Shown: positions 1-5,173 of the stretch, piece after piece
Position numbering within the stretch: the stretch's first letter is position 1
How the letters are laid out: each line of letters begins with the position of its first letter
Assembly: GCA_964394975.1 (NCBI GenBank)
Contig: CAYMZR010000110.1
Location: 1-5,173 of the forward strand
Direction: 5' to 3'
DNA: 5,173 bases
Origin: UBA11996 sp964394975
Lineage (GTDB): Bacteria; Chloroflexota; Dehalococcoidia; Lucifugimonadales; UBA826
Notes under the pieces: generated by a model
Database searches by the model: none
What the model saw: only the letters and a program-made list of their open reading frames with translations
What the model was told of the DNA's origin: nothing
Program-made: the position numbers and the translations under genes

Positions 1-164
1 GTTTCTACCACATAGACGGTACGATGTTGGGGTCTACCTCCAAGTGAGAACACAAGTTTCACTCCTGCTTTTGCTGCGCCTTCTCTAGTAATTCTTTTAT
101 CTGGGGAATCAGTTACGATGGGGCAATTTTCTGCCGTGTGGTCAACGGTTACGTGAAATAGCAT
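1..164 (-). CDS. Small conserved hypothetical protein, N-terminal part (cut by window edge)
   Basis: An open frame on the minus strand begins with ATG at 162-164 and stays open for 54 codons to the left edge, so only the N-terminus is visible. A strong ribosome site (minus-strand GGAGGA, complement of 170-175) lies five bases before the ATG and fixes the start. The protein opens MLFHVTVDHTAENCP, then has a helix-like charged stretch, then strands around KLVFSLGG and TVYVVE. This beta-alpha-beta order, with a short strand at the very start, resembles small dimeric ferredoxin-fold proteins (DUF3303, YCII or muconolactone-isomerase-like, usually about 90-110 residues). That family link is from memory of general pattern, not a search. 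It is divergently oriented to the LLM oxidoreductase and shares its 96-bp upstream region, so the two may be co-regulated. No function can be assigned. Confidence 0.7.
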   Translation of the reverse strand, partial: MLFHVTVDHTAENCPIVTDSPDKRITREGAAKAGVKLVFSLGGRPQHRTVYVVE

Positions 165-197
165 AATCTTCCTCCAATTTATCGATGGCCTAAACCA

Positions 198-226
198 CTG
201 ACTGAAATAAACACGTGAGGTATATT
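198..226 (+). promoter_or_regulatory. Candidate sigma-70-type promoter for the oxidoreductase/dehydrogenase pair
   Basis: CTGACT at 198-203 (4 of 6 to TTGACA) and TATATT at 221-226 (5 of 6 to TATAAT) are separated by 17 bases, the preferred spacing. They would start transcription near 233, leaving a leader of about 28 bases before the ATG at 261. A perfect CACGTG palindrome (212-217) sits in the spacer, and an imperfect dyad GGTA-TAT-TACC (219-229) covers the -10 box, so a regulator could bind here. The same 96-bp gap must also carry the promoter of the divergent minus-strand gene, for which I see no convincing boxes. Confidence 0.4.
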
Positions 227-260
227 ACCGGAAAACAAAAATTTAATCTGGAGGACTCCT

Positions 261-1184
261 ATGGCAAAACCTTTAATGGATTTTGGGTACAACCCCCCTT
301 GTGGAGAACGTGGTTATGAAATAATCACACCGAGAAACTATATGTATGATCTCCACCGGGCCCTTGATGTGGCTTCTCAGAATTTCAGTTCTATATGGTC
401 CTCTGATCACTTGAATTACCAGTCAGAATTCAGAGTAGAATGTTGGACAATGCTTACCTGGATGGCCGCTAGATACCCAGGGCCTATGCTGGGCACAGTC
501 GTAATGTGTAATTCTTTCAGAAACCCATCTCTGCTGGCTAAAATGTCCGCCAGCTTGCAGGAAATGAGTATTGGTCGCTTAATACTCGGGTACGGTGCTG
601 GTTGGTATGAAGAAGAATACAGAGCATATGGGTTTGACTATCCCGCTGCTGGTGTAAGAGTGGATATGTTTGAAGAAGGAGTACAAATCATTAAGAAAAT
701 GTGGGTAGATAGCCCAGCAACTTTCGATGGTAAGTACTACCGAGTTGAAAACGTTTATTGTGAACCACGCCCACAACCACAGCCAATTCTAATGCTAGGT
801 GGCGGTGGAGAAAAAAGAACATTGAAGGTGGTAGCCCAGTACGCTGATTGGTGGAATGATGTAATGAGACCAGTTCCCGATTTAGCCCGAAAATTAGATG
901 TACTCCAACAGCATTGTAAAGCCCTGGGAAGAGACTATAACACCATAAGAAAGACACTGGCACCCAGGTTTTTTATAGATAAGGATCATAAAAAAGCATT
1001 AAGGTTGGCAGAGGGAAAAAACAGTGCTGGCCAGGTGATTGCAGGCGACCCCGCGGCAGTGTGTGATCAGCTATTCGAATTAGCGGAAATGGGGTTTGAT
1101 ATGGTGATTACTACTTTCCCCAAATTTCAGGAACTAGACGATATGAAACTATTTGTCGACAGCGTAATTCCTCAATTTTGCTAA
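261..1184 (+). CDS. LLM-class flavin/F420-dependent oxidoreductase
   Basis: This 307-residue protein is a luciferase-like monooxygenase (LLM) family enzyme, a cytoplasmic TIM-barrel oxidoreductase that uses reduced FMN or coenzyme F420. Visible family features are SSDH at residues 47-50, the conserved block with LGYGAGWYEEEYRAYGFDYP at 109-128, then R133 and the E138/E139 helix leading to KKMW. These are followed by the FDGKYY segment (155-160), the P-rich loop before LMLGGGGEKR (177-186), and the C-terminal GDPAAVCDQL segment (262-271) with FDMVI. The length is typical of the family. The start is supported by GGAGG at 250-254, six bases before the ATG. The usual bacterial-luciferase partner subunit is absent. 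The gene stops 48 bases before the next one with no terminator between, suggesting an operon. F420 use is plausible given the resemblance to F420-dependent subfamilies, but FMN cannot be excluded. The substrate is unknown. Confidence 0.92.
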   Translation: MAKPLMDFGYNPPCGERGYEIITPRNYMYDLHRALDVASQNFSSIWSSDHLNYQSEFRVECWTMLTWMAARYPGPMLGTVVMCNSFRNPSLLAKMSASLQEMSIGRLILGYGAGWYEEEYRAYGFDYPAAGVRVDMFEEGVQIIKKMWVDSPATFDGKYYRVENVYCEPRPQPQPILMLGGGGEKRTLKVVAQYADWWNDVMRPVPDLARKLDVLQQHCKALGRDYNTIRKTLAPRFFIDKDHKKALRLAEGKNSAGQVIAGDPAAVCDQLFELAEMGFDMVITTFPKFQELDDMKLFVDSVIPQFC

Positions 1185-1232
1185 ATAATATACTTTGCTC
1201 AGAAAATAAATAACGAAAGAGGTGGTTCAACT

Positions 1233-1994
1233 ATGGCAAACCCAAAAGTTTTGGTTACAGGAGCAAGTGGTTTAATCGGCGGATTGGTTCTCCAAAACCT
1301 GTCGCAAAATTATGATTTCAGTGCCTTGAATCGACGGAAAGTTGACAGTATTCCGCACAGGCAGGCAGATATATCAGACCTTGAACAAATTCTTCCAGCA
1401 TTTCAAGGTATTGACTCGGTATTACACCTATCTGCTTACTTGACCAACGTTAATGATTGGGAGAATACAAATAAAGTAAACATAAACGGCACATACAATG
1501 TTTTCGAAGCAGCTAGAAGGAATAAGGTCTCTAGGATTGTTTTTGCAAGTTCCGGTAGCACGATGCTCGGGTATGAACTTGACTATCCATACGGTGATAT
1601 CGCACGGGGAGAGCAGGGCAATATACCTGAAAACTGGGATTTAGTGGACTACAAGGACCCCGTGAGGCCTGACAGTTTGTACGGGGTCAGTAAAATTTTT
1701 GGAGAAACCTTGGGTAGATATTTTTCGGATTATTATGGAATCTCTGTGATCAATATCAGATTAGGTGCGGTTTTGGATACAGATAAGCCAAAACTGGTTC
1801 GCCACTATCCCGGATACCTAAGTCACGCCGATTGTGTAAACATCATAGACTTGTGCCTGAGTGCTCCGGCTTCAATAAAATTTGAAACCTTTGACGCAAT
1901 TTCAGATAACAAGTTGAAATGGAGAGACACATCTCTTGCCACAAACCTTCTTGGCTGGAACCCTGTTGGAAAATCAGAGCAATTCAAATTGTGA
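1233..1994 (+). CDS. NAD(P)-dependent epimerase/dehydratase family protein, uronate-dehydrogenase-like
   Basis: This 253-residue extended short-chain dehydrogenase has an N-terminal Rossmann motif GASGLIG at residues 10-16 and an acidic ADISD segment at 45-49 in the usual adenine-contacting position. It also has the strand RIVFASSGST (101-110) carrying the serine/threonine site, and the catalytic YGVSK (Y150, K154). The context DSLYGVSKIFGE, the later YLSHADCVNIID (195-206) and a C-terminal LLGW.P segment resemble uronate dehydrogenases, which oxidise hexuronic acids to aldarolactones with NAD+. The length, near 250-265, also fits that group better than longer sugar-nucleotide epimerases. AAAGAGGTGG at 1216-1225 is the ribosome site and fixes the ATG. 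It follows the LLM enzyme by 48 bases on the same strand and is probably its operon partner. The sugar-acid substrate is inference; related enzymes with other hydroxy substrates exist. Confidence 0.88.
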   Translation: MANPKVLVTGASGLIGGLVLQNLSQNYDFSALNRRKVDSIPHRQADISDLEQILPAFQGIDSVLHLSAYLTNVNDWENTNKVNINGTYNVFEAARRNKVSRIVFASSGSTMLGYELDYPYGDIARGEQGNIPENWDLVDYKDPVRPDSLYGVSKIFGETLGRYFSDYYGISVINIRLGAVLDTDKPKLVRHYPGYLSHADCVNIIDLCLSAPASIKFETFDAISDNKLKWRDTSLATNLLGWNPVGKSEQFKL

Positions 1995-2089
1995 TTGGGA
2001 ATCGTACTGTTTGGGGCGGATAAATAGGGTACGCACGAAGATATACCAGACACTACCGTAACGCTTTCTCTTCACACTCAACCTGAATA

Positions 2090-2108
2090 GCAATAGCTAT
2101 TTTATTGC
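2090..2108. terminator. Weak AT-rich hairpin in the convergent gap
   Basis: GCAATA (2090-2095) and TATTGC (2103-2108) form a six-base-pair stem with a seven-base loop. It lies 11 bases past the stop codon of the minus-strand FAD enzyme and about 95 bases past the stop of the dehydrogenase, so it could act for either. The stem is AT-rich and no clean T-run follows on either strand, so it is at best a poor intrinsic terminator. Confidence 0.2.
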
Positions 2109-2119
2109 AACAAATTTTG

Positions 2120-3679
2120 CTAAATGGCTTTCCTTTCTAGGTCCTTCAAAATCGCATTCGCCGCGTTGTGCCCTGGCGCCCCAGTGACTTCTCCCATCGG
2201 GTGTGTTCCTGCGCCACACATATAAAAATTGTCAATGGACGTTCTATATGGTTGGCGCTGCGATAAAAGCTGGCTCGGTATCATGTCCAGGTGCCTGATA
2301 TTCCCATCGGTCATGCCTACTCTGCTTTCAATATCTTCGGGAGTTTGTACGGTCCAATCGACCAAGCTGTTGCGGAAATTGGGTGCATACTGAGATATGA
2401 CATCGATTATTTGCTCTCCAACGTTCTGCCTCTCGTCTTCCCATGTTGAATCCTTCAAAGTGGGGGGCTCGAAGAGAACCCAATTAGACATGACATGCCC
2501 TTTTCCTTTTACCAAGTTGGGTTCAACGGTGGAAGGGATCTGAATGTTCATTACCGGGCAAGTCGATACTTTTCCATTGGTGGCATCTCTCCAACTCTGC
2601 TTGTGATATTCCAGTGACGGCATTATCTTGATATTTATGATCGAGTTTGCATCGTAACTTGATCCGAGATATCGGGTCAGATCAGGTAATTCATTCATAG
2701 CAGCAAGGAATTTGACACACCCTGCTGTTGTTTTCCAAGTATCAATTCGTTTGATAGTGTCTTGGTCTAATTCTTCGGTCTGGAACATGGTTTTGAAAGT
2801 GCGCTTCGGATCAGCATTGGAGGCTACAATAAAACTGCGAATTTCTTCTCCTGTAGCCAATCTAACCCCTTTGGCTGACCCTCCTTCCACAATTACTTTT
2901 TCCACTGAAGCCCTTGTTCGGATTTCGACGCCATTAGATTTCGCTGAATCTTCAATTGCTTCACTGATATTCCCCATGCTCATCTTAGGAATTCCGCGGT
3001 CACTGTCTCTACTAAAACGGGTGCACGCAAATAGGGCGGCACCAAGCATACTACCTGGTGACTCGGGATCACATTCTACGTTTGAATCCATGACGTAGGC
3101 TTTAATACGGTCATCTTGGAAGTGGTCTTCTATAAGGTCAATGTAACTCCAAGTGAGTAACTTTTCTAAGACAGTTTCTCTTGATGTACCTTTAACGGTT
3201 TGCATCAAGTCTGCGATCGTGGGAGGCTCTGTCAGGAAGTACGGGTAAAGGATGCTTGCCGCCTCATCCCAGAAGGAGTCCCATTGAAAATAGGCTTGAG
3301 CATCTTTTTCGTTAAACGAGCTAAGTTGCTTTGCGAGACTGAATTTATCAGTATTCCCTGGGCCTCCTATAAATGTACCATCAGGGAATAGATGAATCCT
3401 TCTCGAAGAATCAAATTCTTTTCTACTATAGGCAAAGTCGAGGCCATGCTTGCGCAATTCGAGATCATCCACGACTTTTCCTTGCAGAACGTGAGAAACA
3501 TATGAACACATCGGCCCCATGAATCCAGGAGAAAATTCATCAGTCGTTACTGCTCCGCCCACTCGGTCGAGACGTTCTAGAACCAAGACGTCCAATCCTT
3601 CTTTCGCCAAGTAAGTTGCTGTCACAAGACCATTGTGCCCAGCCCCTATGATTATTGCGTCATACTCAGTATTTTCCAT
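2120..3679 (-). CDS. PYROXD2/phytoene-desaturase-like FAD-dependent oxidoreductase
   Basis: This 519-residue flavoprotein belongs to the amine-oxidase/phytoene-desaturase superfamily. An N-terminal dinucleotide motif IIIGAGHNGLVTATYLAKEG (residues 9-28) is followed by the ribose-binding E35 and by RVGGAV (39-44), the classic FAD-binding arrangement. A central IVASNADP (284-291) and a C-terminal CGAGTHPMGEVTGAPGHNAA (488-507) complete the FAD-binding signature. The GHNGL variant and the C-terminal GTHPMGEVTGAPGHN wording point to the PYROXD2 group, whose members are around 520-580 residues, rather than to true carotenoid desaturases, and no carotenoid genes are nearby. The enzyme is expected to oxidise an organic substrate with FAD; the substrate is unknown. 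I see no signal peptide. GAAGGAA (complement of 3689-3695), nine bases before the ATG, supports the start. It is transcribed convergently to the dehydrogenase and divergently from the propeller gene, so it is probably a single-gene transcript. Confidence 0.92.
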   Translation of the reverse strand: MENTEYDAIIIGAGHNGLVTATYLAKEGLDVLVLERLDRVGGAVTTDEFSPGFMGPMCSYVSHVLQGKVVDDLELRKHGLDFAYSRKEFDSSRRIHLFPDGTFIGGPGNTDKFSLAKQLSSFNEKDAQAYFQWDSFWDEAASILYPYFLTEPPTIADLMQTVKGTSRETVLEKLLTWSYIDLIEDHFQDDRIKAYVMDSNVECDPESPGSMLGAALFACTRFSRDSDRGIPKMSMGNISEAIEDSAKSNGVEIRTRASVEKVIVEGGSAKGVRLATGEEIRSFIVASNADPKRTFKTMFQTEELDQDTIKRIDTWKTTAGCVKFLAAMNELPDLTRYLGSSYDANSIINIKIMPSLEYHKQSWRDATNGKVSTCPVMNIQIPSTVEPNLVKGKGHVMSNWVLFEPPTLKDSTWEDERQNVGEQIIDVISQYAPNFRNSLVDWTVQTPEDIESRVGMTDGNIRHLDMIPSQLLSQRQPYRTSIDNFYMCGAGTHPMGEVTGAPGHNAANAILKDLERKAI

Positions 3680-3722
3680 TCGGAATTATTCCTTCGTTAC
3701 TTCTTATTCTCTTGAAAGTACT

Positions 3723-3739
3723 CAGCAAAAATATTGCTG
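3723..3739 (-). repeat. Short inverted repeat in the leader of the FAD enzyme gene
   Basis: CAGCAA (3723-3728) and TTGCTG (3734-3739) form a perfect six-base-pair hairpin with a five-base loop. It lies 44 bases upstream of the minus-strand ATG, inside the predicted 5' leader if the promoter at 3762-3789 is right. It may be an RNA hairpin or a protein-binding dyad. Confidence 0.3.
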
Positions 3740-3747
3740 CAATCTAG

Positions 3748-3766
3748 ATAGTTCTATGTTAACTAT
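3748..3766. promoter_or_regulatory. Dyad overlapping the candidate -10 box, possible operator
   Basis: ATAGTT (3748-3753) and AACTAT (3761-3766) are perfect inverted arms separated by seven bases, giving a 19-bp dyad. It overlaps the candidate -10 box (3762-3767) and would cover the predicted transcription start of the minus-strand FAD enzyme gene, a typical place for a repressor site. No regulator gene is in the window. Confidence 0.3.
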
Positions 3767-3789
3767 ATTGCCCTTTGAGGGTATCTTAA
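3762..3789 (-). promoter_or_regulatory. Candidate promoter for the FAD oxidoreductase
   Basis: Read on the minus strand, TTAAGA (complement of 3784-3789, 4 of 6 to TTGACA) and TATAGT (complement of 3762-3767, 5 of 6 to TATAAT) are separated by 16 bases. A small dyad, CCCT-TTG-AGGG (3771-3781), lies in the spacer. Transcription would start near 3755, giving a leader of about 75 bases. No other pair upstream of the gene fits better. Confidence 0.3.
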
Positions 3790-3803
3790 CTTCATTGTAA
3801 TTG

Positions 3804-3968
3804 ATGATACTAATAGAAGAAATCGGGAGGCCAGGTTATCTTTTATTAGCCAATAGCAGTGGGCTGGTGCGTCAACAGCAAAAACAGGAATACTTGTCTA
3901 ACCCTCCTGATTCCATCTGGATTGGTCTTGGGGCTTTACTCAAAGAACAAGCCTATTCGGCCCGCTGA
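3804..3968 (+). CDS. Doubtful 54-codon ORF
   Basis: An uninterrupted frame runs from ATG at 3804 to TGA at 3966-3968, encoding 54 residues starting MILIEEIGRPGYLLLANSSG and ending KEQAYSAR. There is no ribosome site before the ATG, an in-frame TAA lies only two codons upstream, and I recognise no family. It has no obvious membrane segment or DNA-binding motif. It could be a chance ORF or the remains of a decayed gene, and is listed because nothing else explains this interval. Confidence 0.12.
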   Translation: MILIEEIGRPGYLLLANSSGLVRQQQKQEYLSNPPDSIWIGLGALLKEQAYSAR

Positions 3969-4016
3969 AAGAACAAAGGAAGTCCAAAAGAACAGGGTAG
4001 GCATGTGAAAAAGTTG

Positions 4017-4110
4017 TGCCCAGAACGGGACTCCAACCCTCATTCTCTTATCGAGAGGCGGATCTTAAGCCCACCTAAACAGGTTCTGTGAAAACCACAT
4101 CAGCAGGCCT
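4017..4110 (-). pseudogene. Degenerate tRNA-Leu(TAA)-like sequence
   Basis: On the minus strand the 3' half reads like a class II leucine tRNA. It has an anticodon stem-loop GTGGG-CTTAAGA-TCCGC (complement of 4058-4074) with anticodon TAA (complement of 4065-4067). A long variable arm with CTCT/AGAG stem follows (4045-4057), then a T-arm-like GAGGG-TTGGAGT-CCCGT (4025-4041), the acceptor strand TCTGGGC (4018-4024) and discriminator A at 4017. Defects are clear. The T loop has G where the invariant C56 should be, the T stem pairs only in its inner three positions plus a G-T, and no GCCCAGA partner for the acceptor strand exists upstream. A D-arm-like hairpin TGTG-GTTTT-CACA (4087-4099) lacks the GG of a D loop and is displaced by about 12 bases. 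CCA is not encoded, and a T5 run follows four bases after the discriminator. It is most likely a tRNA pseudogene or an attachment-site fragment. The 5' boundary is a guess. Confidence 0.42.
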
Positions 4111-4156
4111 CAATACTGCAAACTCTTGCTTAAATACACCTATATCGCTTAATTCG

Positions 4157-4169
4157 ATTTATGATAAAT
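4157..4169. promoter_or_regulatory. AT-rich palindrome in the propeller gene leader
   Basis: ATTTAT (4157-4162) and ATAAAT (4164-4169) flank a single G, forming a perfect 13-bp dyad 41 bases upstream of the ATG at 4211. It overlaps TATGAT (4160-4165), a 5-of-6 match to a -10 box, though no good -35 hexamer lies at the right distance. It may be a promoter element with an overlapping operator, or simple AT-richness. Confidence 0.2.
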
Positions 4170-4198
4170 TCAGAGAATAGTTCTTGAGTCAACAAAAT

Positions 4199-4202
4199 GG
4201 AG
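4199..4202 (+). promoter_or_regulatory. Ribosome binding site that decides the propeller gene start
   Basis: GGAG at 4199-4202 lies eight bases before ATG at 4211, an ideal spacing. The same frame is open back to a TTG at 4184, but that codon has no comparable site, so ATG 4211 is the preferred start, making the protein 320 rather than 329 residues. Confidence 0.7.
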
Positions 4203-4210
4203 ATATACAT

Positions 4211-5173
4211 ATGGCAGACACATTTGGAACTGGTGACTATCAATACGAACTTGTAGAAGGCTGGGGACAGTGGCCTATTGACGGAGTTGCATCTGATGTC
4301 GCAACCACCTCAAATGGAAATGTCTACGTTGCTGTTCGTACATCCTATTCAGGGCTATACACAAGAGAAGGAGACAATCCCAATGCTGGAGTTATTGTCG
4401 TTTTCGACAAGGATGGAAACTTACTGTCTCAATGGGGCGAAGAATACTTTGCCACCCCTCATGGATTATGGATTAGTCCTGACAACGAAATATTCCATGC
4501 AGATTCAGGAAATCACACTGTGACACGTTTTAACTCTAACGGAGAATTACTAATGTCAATGGGTGTTAAAGACCAACTTGGACCACAGGGGGAACCTTTC
4601 AGGTCCCCTACGAGGGCTGTTCAGTCAGCTAGCGGTGAAATATTTGTTTCGGACGGATACTGGCAAAACAGAGTTCACAAATTCACTAATAATGGTGACC
4701 TCATATGCTCGTGGGGAGAAGGAGAACCGGTATTCAACCAGGAAGCATGGGAACTATATAGGAAGGAAGACAACCCAAATGCAACTGGAAATCCCGGAAC
4801 TGGTCCAGGAGAATTTAATCTACCTCATGATGTAACTGTAGATTCAAACAACAACGTTTATATTATGGATCGGGAAAATAATCGATGCCAAATTTTTGAT
4901 ACTAATGGAAATTTTGTTAATCAGTGGGAAGATGTTAGGGGTCCCAATGATGCGGTCATTGACGACAACGAAGTAATGCACATTGCAGAAGGAATAGGTT
5001 CTGTTTTGATAACTACCTTGGAAGGAGAGGTCATTGGACGCTGGGGGAGCCGGGGGGAAGACCCTGGAAACTTTAGAGGCTTCCCGCACGGTATCTGGAT
5101 TGACAACCAGAGAGATATGTACATATCTGAGGTTGGAACAACAAAAGGATTGCAAAAATTCGCAAGAGTTTAA
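4211..5173 (+). CDS. Peptidyl-alpha-hydroxyglycine alpha-amidating lyase (PAL)-like NHL beta-propeller
   Basis: This 320-residue protein consists almost entirely of NHL-type propeller repeats, with about six blades at residues 31-75, 84-118, 131-169, 203-240, 244-279 and 290-320. Blades end in strand pairs such as FDKDGNLLSQWG. It matches the PAL catalytic core, which in animals cleaves peptidyl-alpha-hydroxyglycine to a peptide amide and glyoxylate. Three PH motifs (PHGLWI, PHDVTV, PHGIWI) supply H84, H206 and H293, equivalent to the three zinc ligands. R43 in VYVAVR and Y150 in VSDGYWQNR match the catalytic arginine and tyrosine, and DRENNRCQIF (220-229) matches the PAL DREN segment. The monooxygenase (PHM) half of the animal enzyme is absent and no signal peptide is visible, so a cytoplasmic lyase acting on a small hydroxylated amide is the likelier reading; the substrate is inferred. 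The start at 4211 is set by the ribosome site. The gene ends exactly at the window edge with TAA. Confidence 0.88.
   Translation: MADTFGTGDYQYELVEGWGQWPIDGVASDVATTSNGNVYVAVRTSYSGLYTREGDNPNAGVIVVFDKDGNLLSQWGEEYFATPHGLWISPDNEIFHADSGNHTVTRFNSNGELLMSMGVKDQLGPQGEPFRSPTRAVQSASGEIFVSDGYWQNRVHKFTNNGDLICSWGEGEPVFNQEAWELYRKEDNPNATGNPGTGPGEFNLPHDVTVDSNNNVYIMDRENNRCQIFDTNGNFVNQWEDVRGPNDAVIDDNEVMHIAEGIGSVLITTLEGEVIGRWGSRGEDPGNFRGFPHGIWIDNQRDMYISEVGTTKGLQKFARV

Larger units (their letters stand above)
3680..4183. other. Intergenic stretch of about 500 bp without a convincing protein gene
   Basis: This gap lies between two divergently transcribed genes. The left part (3680-3810) is AT-rich and holds a candidate promoter with dyads for the FAD enzyme. 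The middle (3804-3994) has a doubtful 54-codon ORF and three copies of AAAGAACA. The right part (about 4017-4110) contains a tRNA-Leu-like remnant on the minus strand, and the last 50 bases form an AT-rich leader for the propeller gene. No transposase, integrase or terminal repeats were seen. Confidence 0.6.

Noticed and set aside
2003..2033. CGTAC ... GTACG inverted repeat downstream of the dehydrogenase
   Set aside because: Only five-base arms with a 21-base spacer and no T-run; this is expected by chance and not a credible terminator.
2712..3098. 128-codon plus-strand open frame inside the FAD enzyme gene
   Set aside because: It lies wholly antisense to a full-length flavoprotein with intact motifs, shows no family features and no ribosome site, so it is a shadow frame.
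2120..3679. Carotenoid biosynthesis (phytoene desaturase) assignment
   Set aside because: The motif wording fits the PYROXD2 group better, and no phytoene synthase or other carotenoid gene is in the window, so a carotenoid role is not supported.
4161..4187. Eight-codon ORF (MINSENSS) just before the propeller gene, as a leader peptide
   Set aside because: It is too short to judge, has no ribosome site, and shows no run of regulatory codons or attenuator-like alternative hairpins.
4184..4210. Extended start of the propeller protein at TTG 4184, adding nine residues
   Set aside because: There is no ribosome site before the TTG, while GGAG at 4199-4202 is ideally spaced for ATG 4211. The added residues also lie outside the propeller fold.
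4844..5155. Minus-strand open frames of 103 and 67 codons over the propeller gene
   Set aside because: Both are antisense to the conserved NHL repeats and their translations look like reversed low-complexity propeller codons, with no family resemblance.

Overview
This 5.2 kb window looks bacterial: dense, mostly intron-free genes with clear Shine-Dalgarno sites, moderate-to-low GC and short intergenic gaps. The mix of an LLM-class flavin/F420 oxidoreductase, a PYROXD2/phytoene-desaturase-like FAD enzyme, a small ferredoxin-fold-like protein and a peptidyl-hydroxyglycine lyase-like beta-propeller resembles the oxidative gene sets of uncultivated marine Chloroflexota (SAR202-type Dehalococcoidia). 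That placement is inferred from gene content, not from any marker gene.

Layout: (a) 1-164, minus strand, is the 5' end of a small conserved hypothetical gene that runs off the left edge. (b) 165-260 is a compact divergent promoter region. (c) 261-1184 and 1233-1994, plus strand, are an LLM-class oxidoreductase and a uronate-dehydrogenase-like NAD-dependent epimerase/dehydrogenase. They are 48 nt apart with no visible terminator and are probably co-transcribed. (d) 1995-2119 is a short convergent gap with one weak hairpin. (e) 2120-3679, minus strand, is a full-length PYROXD2-type FAD oxidoreductase. (f) 3680-4210 is a roughly 500-bp intergenic stretch. It holds stacked dyad symmetries over a candidate promoter for the FAD enzyme, a doubtful 54-codon ORF, three AAAGAACA copies, and a degenerate tRNA-Leu(TAA)-like sequence on the minus strand. 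(g) 4211-5173, plus strand, is a six-bladed NHL-type propeller that keeps the arginine, tyrosine and three histidines expected of the amidating-lyase (PAL) active site.

The enzymes are three redox enzymes and one lyase with no transporter, regulator or pathway-defining partner in view. A shared catabolic role for small oxygenated or amidated organic compounds is possible, but the window does not establish it. I see no defence system, CRISPR array, complete mobile element or clearly new multi-gene system. The least ordinary items are the tRNA-like remnant and the stand-alone PAL-like enzyme beside it.
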